The notes beneath the pieces were generated by a model that had not been told where the DNA came from, did no database searches, and saw only the letters and a list, made by a program, of their open reading frames with translations. Below are positions 7,949-15,999 of a DNA stretch of 64,000 nt, one piece after another. The stretch is from Pseudomonas viridiflava (GTDB taxonomy: Bacteria; Pseudomonadota; Gammaproteobacteria; Pseudomonadales; Pseudomonadaceae). The position numbers and the translations under genes were made by a program. The stretch is taken from contig NZ_UUON01000051.1 in assembly GCF_900590885.1 (NCBI RefSeq), positions 588,331-652,330 on the forward strand, read 5' to 3'. Positions within the stretch are counted from its first letter, which is position 1. Each line of letters starts with the position of its first letter.

Positions 7949-9595
7949 TCAGTGTTGGGTTGGCGCCTTGAGGCTCTGTGCCAACTCCACCAGTTGCACA
8001 AACTCATTGCGCAGGCCGAACGGGTCATCCCCTCGGGCCGAACGGGCCAGTGCGGCGGTGTCCTGCAAGCGCATGCTGCCAGTGTAGCGGCCATCCCCCT
8101 TGAGCTGTTGGGCGAAGGCGGCCACGGCGGCCGAGAAGCGCAGGTCGTCGCTGGCGTTGGTGGCCTGGTTGCCGATGGGCCGCTCGATCAGTTGGCTGTC
8201 GCCGCCCGCCGCAGGTTTGTAGCGCACGCGTAACATCGCCAGCTCCGAGGACGTACTCCCCGAAGCAGGTTCGGAGGCGTAGCGCAAAGGCTCCAACCAG
8301 CCTTTCTGGCCCTTGGGCACAATTTCGTACAGTGCGGTCACAGTGTGTCCTGCGCCAATCTCACCGGCGTCGACCTTGTCGTTGTTGAAATCCTCACGCT
8401 TCAAGGCGCGGTTTTCATAGCCGAGCAAGCGGTACTCGCTGACCTGGGCAGGGTTGAATTCCACCTGCAACTTCACATCCCGCGCCACCACCGCCAGGGT
8501 CGAGCTGAGTTGGTCCACCAGCACTTTTCGGGCTTCACGCAGGTTGTCGATGTAGGCGTAGTTGCCGTCGCCCGCGTCGGCCAGTTGTTCCATCAGGTGT
8601 TCGTTGTAGTTATCCACACCAAAGCCGAGGGTGGTGAGGGAGACGCCACTTTTGCGCTGGTCGACGGCCATTTGCTTGAGGCTGTCGAAGTCGCTGATGC
8701 CGACGTTGAAGTCACCGTCGGTGGCCAACAGGATGCGGTTGATACCCTTGTCGATAAAGCCTTCGCGGGCCATCTGGTAGGCCAGTTCGATGCCGGATGC
8801 GCCGGCCGTGGAGCCGCCGGCGGTGAGTTGGTCGATGGCATTGCGCAGCTTGGTTTTTTCGCCGCCGGACGTAGGCTTGAGCACCACACGGGACTCCCCG
8901 GCGTAGACCACCAGCGACACGCGGTCCTGGTCACGCAGTTGGTCCACCAGCAGCTTCAGGGTGCTTTTCACCAGCGGCAAGCCTTCGCGGCGGTCCATGG
9001 AGCCGGACACATCCACCAGGAACACCAGGTTGGCCGGCGCCAGCCCCGCTACCGCGCGGTCCGAGGCCTTGATGCCGATGCGCAGCAACTGCGTGTTTGG
9101 GTTCCAGGGTGTGGCGGCGAGTTCGGTGGTCACGCCAAACGGGGAGCCATCGCTGGGCAGTGCGTAGTTGTAAGGGAAGTAGTTGACCATTTCCTCCAGT
9201 CGTACAGCACCCTCCGGCGGCAGACTGCCTTGGTTGAGGAAACGTCTGACGTTGGCGTAGCTGCCGGTGTCGACATCGACGCTGAAGGTCGAAACCGGCG
9301 TTTCGGCCACCCGGTGCACCGGGTTGTCCGGCAGGTTCTCGTAGTGCTCACGAGGTTGGCTGCGGTATTGCGTGGCGGCTGAATCCTGCATCACCAGGCG
9401 CGTAGTCATGGGCGCGGGCAGCGGCATGCGCTTGCTCAGGGCGCCTGGTACGGCTTCGCTTTGTAGCTGCGACACCGGCGCGGCGTCAGCAGGCGTGGCC
9501 ACATCATGGGAGGAAGGCAGCCCACAACCGGCCAGCGTCACCAGCAAGGTAGCCATGAAAGCCTGGGTAGCAGGGCGAAAGTAAGGGCAGGGCAT
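7949..9595 (-). CDS. VWA-domain lipoprotein (YfbK-like)
   Basis: A 548-residue lipoprotein; the start at 9595 gives a signal peptide with lipobox LAGC and Cys24. An N-terminal von Willebrand-type segment (NPVHRVAETPVSTFSVDVDTGSY) is followed by a VWA domain at about residues 170-350 containing the MIDAS motif DVSGS and the ATDGDFNVG strand, then a C-terminal DUF3520-like domain. The start at 9595 has GAGG eight bases upstream; a start at 9628 would put a hydrophilic tail before the signal. The partner and ligand are unknown. It heads an operon with an ECF sigma and anti-sigma gene, suggesting a role in envelope sensing. Confidence 0.87.
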   Translation of the reverse strand: MPCPYFRPATQAFMATLLVTLAGCGLPSSHDVATPADAAPVSQLQSEAVPGALSKRMPLPAPMTTRLVMQDSAATQYRSQPREHYENLPDNPVHRVAETPVSTFSVDVDTGSYANVRRFLNQGSLPPEGAVRLEEMVNYFPYNYALPSDGSPFGVTTELAATPWNPNTQLLRIGIKASDRAVAGLAPANLVFLVDVSGSMDRREGLPLVKSTLKLLVDQLRDQDRVSLVVYAGESRVVLKPTSGGEKTKLRNAIDQLTAGGSTAGASGIELAYQMAREGFIDKGINRILLATDGDFNVGISDFDSLKQMAVDQRKSGVSLTTLGFGVDNYNEHLMEQLADAGDGNYAYIDNLREARKVLVDQLSSTLAVVARDVKLQVEFNPAQVSEYRLLGYENRALKREDFNNDKVDAGEIGAGHTVTALYEIVPKGQKGWLEPLRYASEPASGSTSSELAMLRVRYKPAAGGDSQLIERPIGNQATNASDDLRFSAAVAAFAQQLKGDGRYTGSMRLQDTAALARSARGDDPFGLRNEFVQLVELAQSLKAPTQH

Positions 9596-9920
9596 TGACT
9601 TAACCTCATGAGTGAATAGTCCGTTCAAAAGGTCAGACGTAAGCCTTCAGAGGTTCGGGTTAATACCCGGCAGACGCGGTGGGGAAATGTGCTATGCGGT
9701 TGCTGACCCAACGGTGCCGGGCGCAAAGGTCAAAATCAAACACTTCGTATAAAAAACCAATGTTTGCAGCCACTTTCGGACGTCGCGATGAGGACTGATT
9801 CAGACACATATCAGCCTTTGGAAATTTCTTCTGACACTGGCAGTTTCGCTCTTCGCAATAGGGAGTCTGCGTACTAAATCAAGGAAGGAAAAGCGCCACC
9901 AACGAGCAGGAATTATTACA
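9596..9920. promoter_or_regulatory. 325-nt divergent intergenic region
   Basis: This gap separates the leftward VWA-sigma operon and the rightward metalloprotease gene. I find no open frame of interest and no strong hairpin. It is less GC-rich than its neighbours around 9730-9760 (TTCGTATAAAAAACCAATG), consistent with promoter sequence, and an AGGA site ten bases before ATG 9921 can serve the protease gene. No specific promoter elements can be assigned by eye. Confidence 0.4.
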
Positions 9921-11735
9921 ATGAAAATAAATCATACAACGCCTTATGGTTTTCCCCTCCCGCACGTGGGCCCGCAGCTCAAGGGGTCCTCTCCTTTACG
10001 GGCGATCTTCCGACCGTTTATTCAGCCCTTCATTCAACACCGCTTCGTGCGCCCGGCCATACAGTCGAACATACGACCAGATCGCCGCATGGACGGCCCT
10101 GCCACCCACACCCATGCGGGCAATCATGACGCCACTCAGCGCCCGGACGATCCGTACATACACAAAGCCAACCGGCAATCCTTCAATAAACAGCGGGCCA
10201 TCGAGCAGCTCACACGGCCGGCAGCCAAGTGGCGGGATTCAAACCAAAACAACCAGACGGAGATTTCCTACTCTTTCAAACAGGGCTTCGGCGCGGGGTT
10301 CAACGAACAGCAGAAACAATCAGCCCGGCGCTCTATAGAGTCGTGGGGCGATGTGGCCAATCTGGCCTTCACTGAGAACGGCGGCCCGGCCGAAGGGCAA
10401 TTGAGCTTCAGCGTGAACGGCAGCATCGGCGTTGCCGACGGCACATACCCTCACGCTCATCACGGACATAACAGGGGCGGTGATACCCGCTACAACCCAA
10501 ATCATGTGAAGCGTCACACGATAACCCACGAAATCGGCCACGCCCTCGGCCTGAGCCATCCTGGTGATTACGACGGTCGCCCTGACGATACCAAACGAAT
10601 CTATGCCCAGGACTCTAAAGCCCACACCGTCATGAGCTATTACAGCGCTCAACCCAGTGGCAAAAAGATAAGTGGCAACCCGTTGGCGCCCATGATGGAT
10701 GACATCAGCGCGATTCAGCGCCAGTACGGCGTCAATCATCAAACCCGGCGGGAAGACAACACCTACGGTTTCAACTCCAATACCGGGAGGGATTACTACT
10801 CGCTGAGAAGCAACCGCGACGCCGCGGTGTTCTGCATATGGGATGGCGCCGGCAACGACACCCTGGATGTCTCGGGCTACCAGCACACGCAGGTGATCAA
10901 TCTCCGGGCCGGTTCGTTTTCCGATGTCGGTGGCGATCGGGGCAATGTCTCCATCGCCCGCAATTGCCTGATTGAAAATGCCATTGGCGGGGCCGGCAAT
11001 GATGCGCTGATAGGCAATGAAGCCGATAACCGACTCACCGGTGGGGGCGGCGGTGACCGTCTGCGCGGAGGGGGCGGCGCAAATACCTTTGTCTACAACC
11101 GAGCCAGCGATTCCACGCCGGAAAACCCCGATGAAATCATGGATTTCACCAGCGGTACCGACACAGTCGATGTGTCGCAGGCGTTGAGAAATGCTGGCCT
11201 CTCGTCCCTTGCCTTCGTCAGCGCCTTTAGCGGTAAAGCCGGCGAGACGCTGCTCACCTATGACGAAAAAACCGGTAAAGGTTCGGTGTCCATCGACACG
11301 ACGGGTGATGGAAAAGCGACCCTGCAAATCACAACCCACGGGCAAGTCAAACCCGACGATATCGTCCACGCCCATGACTCCAGGCGAATACCCCGCGTCG
11401 CCACGCCGTCCATCACGCCACACGTCGATACAACAGAGCCACGACCTCGCTTCATTTTCAACAAGGCCAGCGAATCGGACATGACCAACTCCCGACTGTT
11501 GACGAATTTCATCAGCGGTACAGACAAAATTGATTTAAGAGGGGTGCAGCAAGAGACCAACGTTCGCTTCACCCTGGTCAAGGCCTTTACCGGACGAATT
11601 GGCGATACCGTGGTGACGTTCAACAGGCACACACAACGCTACTTTATCGCCGTGGACCTGACCGGCAACCGCAGAACGGACTTCCTGGTGAGAAGCACGG
11701 GGTTGATTAGACCAGGGGATGTCATTGCGGGCTGA
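9921..11735 (+). CDS. Serralysin-family (M10B) zinc metalloprotease with duplicated C-terminal domain
   Basis: A 604-residue protein, longer than the ~480 of AprA/serralysin. The catalytic domain has the metzincin motif HEIGHALGLSHP (His203, Glu204, His207, His213) and the Met-turn MSYY (Met238, Tyr240). Residues about 352-392 carry four glycine-rich RTX-like nonapeptides (GGAGNDALI, GNEADNRLT, GGGGGDRLR, GGGGANTFV). Two M10 C-terminal secretion domains follow in tandem (about 388-500 and 512-604). The N-terminal ~95 residues are basic, Pro/His-rich and not a Sec signal, as expected for type I export. No aprDEF exporter or inhibitor gene is nearby, so export would depend on a distant T1SS. 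Base composition is lower in GC than the flanks. Confidence 0.88.
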   Translation: MKINHTTPYGFPLPHVGPQLKGSSPLRAIFRPFIQPFIQHRFVRPAIQSNIRPDRRMDGPATHTHAGNHDATQRPDDPYIHKANRQSFNKQRAIEQLTRPAAKWRDSNQNNQTEISYSFKQGFGAGFNEQQKQSARRSIESWGDVANLAFTENGGPAEGQLSFSVNGSIGVADGTYPHAHHGHNRGGDTRYNPNHVKRHTITHEIGHALGLSHPGDYDGRPDDTKRIYAQDSKAHTVMSYYSAQPSGKKISGNPLAPMMDDISAIQRQYGVNHQTRREDNTYGFNSNTGRDYYSLRSNRDAAVFCIWDGAGNDTLDVSGYQHTQVINLRAGSFSDVGGDRGNVSIARNCLIENAIGGAGNDALIGNEADNRLTGGGGGDRLRGGGGANTFVYNRASDSTPENPDEIMDFTSGTDTVDVSQALRNAGLSSLAFVSAFSGKAGETLLTYDEKTGKGSVSIDTTGDGKATLQITTHGQVKPDDIVHAHDSRRIPRVATPSITPHVDTTEPRPRFIFNKASESDMTNSRLLTNFISGTDKIDLRGVQQETNVRFTLVKAFTGRIGDTVVTFNRHTQRYFIAVDLTGNRRTDFLVRSTGLIRPGDVIAG

Positions 11736-11826
11736 GGCTCTTTGGCGAGATAAGAAACTGCACGCTCAAGTTATGCGCCGCCGGGTCGAGACAATGACTT
11801 GGTTCGTTCATTTATAGGGAAATTTC

Positions 11827-12438
11827 GTGCTGAAAAACCTCTTCCGGGCGACGGCGCTGATCGGCGCATTGTCGATGACCGGCTGCGTGTCCTATACCGT
11901 CACCGGCCCCGTCGGCGCCCCGCTCCACCCAGCCTCCGTCAGCAGCCAGCGCAGCGCGCAAATAGCGGACGTGGCCGTAACAGCCGTCGACATCAACGAC
12001 GCCAACAAGACCGCGATCAGCCGCTCGCTCACCGTGCAGCTCAATCAATACGTGCGCACCGCAGGCTACTTCAAGCAGGTCACCGAATACCCCGTGCGCC
12101 TGGGCGAAGACGATGTGACGCTCAAGTTCACCATGACCTCCCTCAAAGGCCACCGTGGCGTACACCCGGCCTACTTCCCGGGTGCCTTGCTGACACTGAC
12201 AATCTGGATCTGGGTCAACGGTCCGATTTACGTCGATACCTTTGACGTGGCCGGTGACCTGACGATCGTAAACCGCGACGGCAAAGTGCTGTCCAGCGCC
12301 AAGGAAGAGGTCAAGTTCGAACGCAACGTGGGCCTCTACGGCCGCGAATACTGGGCGCCGACCATGGGCGCCAAACAGCTGAACGAGCTGGTATCCCAAT
12401 TGCTCGATTCTGCCACGACAAAACTGCCCAAGGAGTAA
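11827..12438 (+). CDS. Lipoprotein of unknown function, first of a pair
   Basis: A 203-residue predicted lipoprotein starting at GTG 11827 (AGGGAAA upstream), with signal peptide and lipobox MTGC at Cys20. The mature N-terminus begins CVSYTV, nearly matching the next gene's CVSYSQ. The body is predicted alpha/beta with one internal hydrophobic segment (FPGALLTLTIWIWV, around residues 118-132), unusual for a soluble lipoprotein. I do not recognise a family. It is 3 nt upstream of the second lipoprotein, so they are almost certainly co-transcribed and may act together. Confidence 0.75.
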   Translation: MLKNLFRATALIGALSMTGCVSYTVTGPVGAPLHPASVSSQRSAQIADVAVTAVDINDANKTAISRSLTVQLNQYVRTAGYFKQVTEYPVRLGEDDVTLKFTMTSLKGHRGVHPAYFPGALLTLTIWIWVNGPIYVDTFDVAGDLTIVNRDGKVLSSAKEEVKFERNVGLYGREYWAPTMGAKQLNELVSQLLDSATTKLPKE

Positions 12439-12441
12439 CTC

Positions 12442-13029
12442 ATGAAAGGATTGATCAAACGTAGCCTGGTCTTCGCAGCAGTCTTGCTGACCGGTTGCGT
12501 CTCTTACTCGCAACACGAATTGCCCGCGGTAACTACCTGGCCGCCGACCGCCAACGCCCCGGCGCAGAAGCCTACGGCCTACGTTCGCACCACGGCGCTG
12601 AACCAGGTCAACGGCGGCCCAGGCAACGCGGCGGCCGGCGCCCCAGCCGTGCTGTGGGAAAAGGCCGTGGCCGATTCGTTTCGCCACTCCAACCGCTTTT
12701 CGCGAGTGAGCACCGACAAGGTCGATTCGGATATTTATGCCGATGCCACCCTGTACAACAACGAACAGTTCAGCATGGCCTCGGCGATCATCACCGGGGT
12801 GACGTTCCTCATCATCCCGACCACGGCGAAGAACACCTTCACCCTGGAAACGGTGTTCAAGGACAAGGATGGCAAGGAGCTGGGCCGCGTTAAAAAAAGC
12901 GAGTCCGTGCGCACCTGGATGCAACTGGTGCTGATCGTGGGCATCCCGTTCCAGGCCGATTCGCGCGAAGTGGTCGAGGCGTTGACGCGCAGCACACTGG
13001 ATGAGGCGGTGCAGCGCAAGCTGCTGTAA
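12442..13029 (+). CDS. Lipoprotein of unknown function, second of a pair
   Basis: A 195-residue predicted lipoprotein with lipobox LTGC (Cys19) and an AAGGAG ribosome site inside the end of the preceding gene. Like its partner it has an internal hydrophobic stretch (MASAIITGVTFLIIPTTA, about residues 110-127) and a second near the C-terminus (MQLVLIVGIPF). The two proteins look like diverged relatives: lipobox plus CVSY, a beta-rich middle, then an internal hydrophobic segment. Function is unknown. Confidence 0.75.
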   Translation: MKGLIKRSLVFAAVLLTGCVSYSQHELPAVTTWPPTANAPAQKPTAYVRTTALNQVNGGPGNAAAGAPAVLWEKAVADSFRHSNRFSRVSTDKVDSDIYADATLYNNEQFSMASAIITGVTFLIIPTTAKNTFTLETVFKDKDGKELGRVKKSESVRTWMQLVLIVGIPFQADSREVVEALTRSTLDEAVQRKLL

Positions 13030-13054
13030 GCCGGTTCAGGCTGCCGGGGCACCC

Positions 13055-13534
13055 TCAGCCACGGGATTTGCCATCATCAAAAATGTCCGACAGGCCGCGC
13101 ACCTGCGTCAGGTTGCCGGTCTGGATCACGATGGTCTTGGCGAACATATCCCCCAGGCGCGTGCGCGACTCCAGGAAGATCCACACCCAATCGATTACCA
13201 CCAGCGCCCCGGAGTTGCGGGTGAACGACTGCGAAAGCGTGCAGCCCTTGCGGGTTTTGCGGTCGACCGTGGCGATGCTCAGCAGGCGCTTGCCCAGGCT
13301 TTGGCCGTTGGGCAGCGCGTCGGCCAGCAGGAAATAAGCGAAGGCGGCAAAAAACGCGCAGAGAAAGGCCGCCTTGGGCGTCACTGACGGAGCGTAGACA
13401 GCCAATGCGGCGGCACTGAATTTGACGATGAAAAAGATCAGCACCGCGATGGCGATGTCGATAAGGCGCGCGGCCAGACGCCGGCCGATGCTGGCCAGGA
13501 TGGTCGGGCGTGCAGCGATATTATTTGCGTCCAT
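13055..13534 (-). CDS. RDD-family membrane protein
   Basis: A 159-residue inner-membrane protein of the RDD superfamily. The signature Arg and Asp residues are in RRLAARLIDIAIA (first membrane helix), and a second helix pair lies near residues 55-80 and 120-135, with the conserved NGQSLGKRLLSIATVD segment between. ATG 13534 is preferred, with GGAGAG upstream; an in-frame TTG at 13549 is less likely. It follows signal peptidase I by 28 nt on the same strand. Transported substrate or role unknown. Confidence 0.8.
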   Translation of the reverse strand: MDANNIAARPTILASIGRRLAARLIDIAIAVLIFFIVKFSAAALAVYAPSVTPKAAFLCAFFAAFAYFLLADALPNGQSLGKRLLSIATVDRKTRKGCTLSQSFTRNSGALVVIDWVWIFLESRTRLGDMFAKTIVIQTGNLTQVRGLSDIFDDGKSRG

Positions 13535-13562
13535 GCGGGGTCTCTCCAATTTAAATTAAGTG

Positions 13563-14348
13563 TCACGGAAATGTCGTGCCGATGCGCGCCCGTTCATTCG
13601 AGAACCAGATACCGGTGACCTTGCCCACCACATCCTCAAGCGCAACCTGCCCCATAAAGCGGCTGTCATTGCTGTTGTAGCGGTTGTCGCCCAGCAGAAA
13701 CACGTGCCCTGGCTCAACCTTGACCGGTGCCATCGCCAGCGACTCAGGGCCTTTCACCCGGTCGGCCGGTGCGTGAAACAGCCCCAGGTTTTCAGCGTTG
13801 CGGATCAGCTCGCCATTCACGATGGTCAGCGTATCCCCCGCTACACCCGCCACACGCTTGACCGCCTCGGTGCCATTCCAGCGATACACCACGATATCGC
13901 CGACCTTGGGCGCGCCTGGACGCAGGTCCGACATGATGTAGTCGCCAATGGACAGCGTCGGCGCCATCGAGCCCGACGGTATGAAATAGTTTTTGAAGCC
14001 CAGCAGCGGCACCCGAAAGACATCGAGCATCAGCACCAGGATCACCAGCACGCCGACGTACAGGGCATGGAAACGTTTGCGCGGCACATTGGCCGGGCCG
14101 GTGTAGCGACGGGCCAATACGGCCGAGGTCACCGCCGAGCCAAGTTTGACGACGATGATGAAGCCGAAGAACAGATACAAACCGACGGGCGTGGTGACCA
14201 GGCCGCACAGCCCCATCAGCACAATGCCAGCGAGTAGCAGCGCCGCAACGCGAATGCCCCAATTGATGCGGCCGACATAGACCAGGCCCCAGCCGGGCAT
14301 CAGACAAGACATCAGGAAGGCCTGGAGGGGGAGTTTTATGGGTTTCAT
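13563..14348 (-). CDS. Signal peptidase I (S26 family)
   Basis: A 261-residue leader peptidase. The catalytic serine is in PSGSMAPT (Ser127) and the general-base lysine in AVKRVAG (Lys164), followed by the conserved GDNRYNSNDSR box. Three or four membrane segments occupy residues 10-112 before the catalytic domain, more than the two in E. coli LepB. It is probably an accessory paralogue rather than the housekeeping enzyme, since it sits beside RDD and small membrane genes and not with lepA-rnc-era; that is inference from context. Confidence 0.87.
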   Translation of the reverse strand: MKPIKLPLQAFLMSCLMPGWGLVYVGRINWGIRVAALLLAGIVLMGLCGLVTTPVGLYLFFGFIIVVKLGSAVTSAVLARRYTGPANVPRKRFHALYVGVLVILVLMLDVFRVPLLGFKNYFIPSGSMAPTLSIGDYIMSDLRPGAPKVGDIVVYRWNGTEAVKRVAGVAGDTLTIVNGELIRNAENLGLFHAPADRVKGPESLAMAPVKVEPGHVFLLGDNRYNSNDSRFMGQVALEDVVGKVTGIWFSNERARIGTTFP

Positions 14349-14378
14349 TGGTCATCCTTGAAGAGGCATAAGCGGAAA

Positions 14379-14597
14379 TTAACGAACATTAAAAAACCAC
14401 AGAACAACACCCATGACAAAGCCAGCCCCGGTCATTTGCAGGTAGAACGGAACATGCGCGGTCATGAGCTCGGCAATATCCTCACCACCACTCAACCAAT
14501 ACCCGGCAACCTGAAAGAACACGCACATCACCACCAGGGCCAACGCACAGGCACAAGGAAGATAAATAGCGACCCACCAAGGTTCGTCTTTTTTCAT
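14379..14597 (-). CDS. Small two-helix membrane protein
   Basis: A 72-residue protein starting MKKDEPWW, with two hydrophobic segments (about residues 9-33 and 48-68, the latter ending VVLWFFNVR). A GTG two codons upstream (14603) is an alternative start; neither has a strong ribosome site. It lies 30 nt before signal peptidase I and 27 nt after the 54-codon ORF of the CDI tail. I do not recognise the family; it could be a membrane immunity protein or unrelated. Confidence 0.55.
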   Translation of the reverse strand: MKKDEPWWVAIYLPCACALALVVMCVFFQVAGYWLSGGEDIAELMTAHVPFYLQMTGAGFVMGVVLWFFNVR

Positions 14598-14624
14598 GAC
14601 CACTGAATCATCACTTTCCGCCCA

Positions 14625-14789
14625 TCACCGACTGATCCTTATTACGCCCGAATAATCACCAAACGCCGGCGCCCTTTCGTAATTTTCAAGCGGATCATAC
14701 GTTGACTGGGCTTCCTCCACGCTATTGGCAGCATCCAAAATAGACTGAGGGACGTCGGTGAACACCGTAACTCGGGGGCTTTTTGACAC
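14625..14789 (-). CDS. Possible 54-residue mini-protein at the CDI tail
   Basis: A short open frame on the reverse strand starting at GTG 14789 (after an in-frame TGA) and stopping at 14625. It encodes VSKSPRVTVFTDVPQSILDA and a tail rich in Asp/Glu/Tyr ending GDYSGVIRISR. It begins about 32 nt after the stop of the second SUKH gene, in the same direction, within the same low-GC stretch. The codon pattern looks coding, but there is no clear ribosome site and I know no homologue. It may be a remnant of a displaced toxin gene. Confidence 0.35.
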   Translation of the reverse strand: MSKSPRVTVFTDVPQSILDAANSVEEAQSTYDPLENYERAPAFGDYSGVIRISR

Positions 14790-14821
14790 TCAATCAATCT
14801 TAGCTACCCGCTGACGGCGCC

Positions 14822-15271
14822 TTATTGCTGCGCACGCCAATCGACATAACCTTTCACCTCAATCAATTGATTAAGGATGAAGCGTGAGAAGTTATCGGCC
14901 ACCACACTCACCTCATCGATCTCCGGATCTATCTCTACTATCGACCAAGTATTGGCCGCGTCAAAAGCATAAAACACACCAGCGCCAGTACTCGCAAAAA
15001 CATACATCCGGCTACACGCATCCACCTCACACCCGGCGACAGCAGCGTATTTACCCGGACCGTCTTCGATATAAAGCGCGCTGTCTAAATCGCCAAATCC
15101 AAAGGTACCTAGAAATGCCAGATAGTCAGCGGGAACACTGTCGCGGTCCGCTGCATCGACTCCGCTCAAGATAGCTTCACGATCAGTCACGCAACGTCCG
15201 AAATCGCCCTCGTACAGTTCAGCGCAGGTGATATGGCTAATGAACTCACGAATCTCAAGTGCGTTTTCCAT
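14822..15271 (-). CDS. SUKH-superfamily (SMI1/KNR4-like) probable immunity protein 2
   Basis: A 149-residue cytosolic protein. It has the SUKH-type layout: an N-terminal helix, a VPADYLAFLGTFGFGDLD segment equivalent to the family's LPxxYxxFLxxxNGG motif, then FASTGAGVFYAFD and a C-terminal helix (SFILNQL-like NFSRFILNQL). SUKH proteins are immunity factors for polymorphic toxins, mostly nucleases. The ATG at 15271 has GGAAA eight bases upstream; a GTG at 15325 would add an unlikely hydrophilic leader. It differs strongly from the first SUKH gene, so probably protects against a different toxin, now absent: an orphan immunity gene. Confidence 0.7.
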   Translation of the reverse strand: MENALEIREFISHITCAELYEGDFGRCVTDREAILSGVDAADRDSVPADYLAFLGTFGFGDLDSALYIEDGPGKYAAVAGCEVDACSRMYVFASTGAGVFYAFDAANTWSIVEIDPEIDEVSVVADNFSRFILNQLIEVKGYVDWRAQQ

Positions 15272-15428
15272 GATCATTTTCCGAATGTTTTCTCTGCAAA
15301 CCCCTGGGCTGTGTGGGTGCTTCACGTCGCGAATGACTCAATAGCCTCCGGCACTCAAGTCCGCAATCGCAGGAATCGGGCCACCCTTTATTTAAAACGG
15401 GTTTCCAGGTGCCTGCGATGCGTGCTCA

Positions 15429-15608
15429 CTACCGCTCCTTACGCAAATCCTTGATGATCCGATTCCAATAGCGCACCGCTTCAAAATGCTGTTGCCGGGT
15501 CAACCAGGTCTTGTTGTCGGGGCTGGATGGGTCCCCCCCCAGGATGACCGGAGTGATTTCGAATAGCTCCATACCTTTGGGACGCATTGGCCGTTTTTGA
15601 TCATTCAT
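15429..15608 (-). CDS. 59-residue mini-protein resembling the CdiA toxin tail
   Basis: A short gene on the reverse strand starting at ATG 15608, overlapping the preceding immunity stop by 8 nt, and ending TAG at 15429. Its product contains the pattern E-x2-PV-x2-GG-x-P, then NK-x2-L-x-R-x2-H and WN-x3-KDL. The last 45 residues of CdiA carry the same pattern; by eye about 18 of 45 positions match with one gap. The mini-protein has Phe where CdiA has its first His (LFE versus VHE), while the Asn and second His are kept. It could be a degraded toxin end, a decoy or an accessory regulator. Confidence 0.65.
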   Translation of the reverse strand: MNDQKRPMRPKGMELFEITPVILGGDPSSPDNKTWLTRQQHFEAVRYWNRIIKDLRKER

Positions 15609-15999
15609 CTGAATCTGCCAACCGGGTAAACAGCTCAGGCAAGTTGCCCGCTACGCGCTCGGCATATTGGCGCTCCATACCGATGAAGGGGAGGCGCACT
15701 ATCGGCATGGCCGCATCCTCCAGATCAAAACCATACCCCTCACCGCCGCCATCAGAAGCGAACAAAAAAACGCCTGGAGCGTAGGTTGCTACTTCATATT
15801 CCCGGTTGAAATCGGCCAGTTCCTCAACCGCCCAAAGAATGATGTAGTTATCACCGATAAAGCCTTCACCACCATTGTGATTTTGCAAAAAATCGATATA
15901 GCTTTCAGGCAGCGAAAAACCTAAGGACTTCGACAGCCTGCCTACTACCTCCGATTCGGCTGGAGGATTGAGTTGAACCTGTGTCAGGTCATATTTCAT
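15601..15999 (-). CDS. cdiI: SUKH (SMI1/KNR4) immunity protein, cognate cdiI
   Basis: A 132-residue protein whose ATG (15999) shares a base with the cdiA stop (TGATG), so it is coupled to the toxin gene. It has the SUKH-1 signature LPESYIDFLQNHNGGEGFIG at about residues 26-45, an IILWAVEEL strand, and FASDGGGEGYGFD near residues 82-94. Position directly after cdiA plus family identity make it the cognate immunity protein that blocks the CdiA C-terminal toxin in sister cells. A TTG/ATG further upstream inside cdiA (16035) extends the frame but has no role. Confidence 0.87.
   Translation of the reverse strand: MKYDLTQVQLNPPAESEVVGRLSKSLGFSLPESYIDFLQNHNGGEGFIGDNYIILWAVEELADFNREYEVATYAPGVFLFASDGGGEGYGFDLEDAAMPIVRLPFIGMERQYAERVAGNLPELFTRLADSDE

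Noticed and set aside
6781..8094. 437-codon leftward frame spanning the sigma factor region
   Set aside because: Only its final 191 codons are the anti-sigma gene; the rest is out of frame with the clear sigma factor.
15325..15428. Possible toxin remnant between mini-gene and second SUKH gene
   Set aside because: Translated all three leftward frames by eye; stops interrupt and no toxin motif could be supported.
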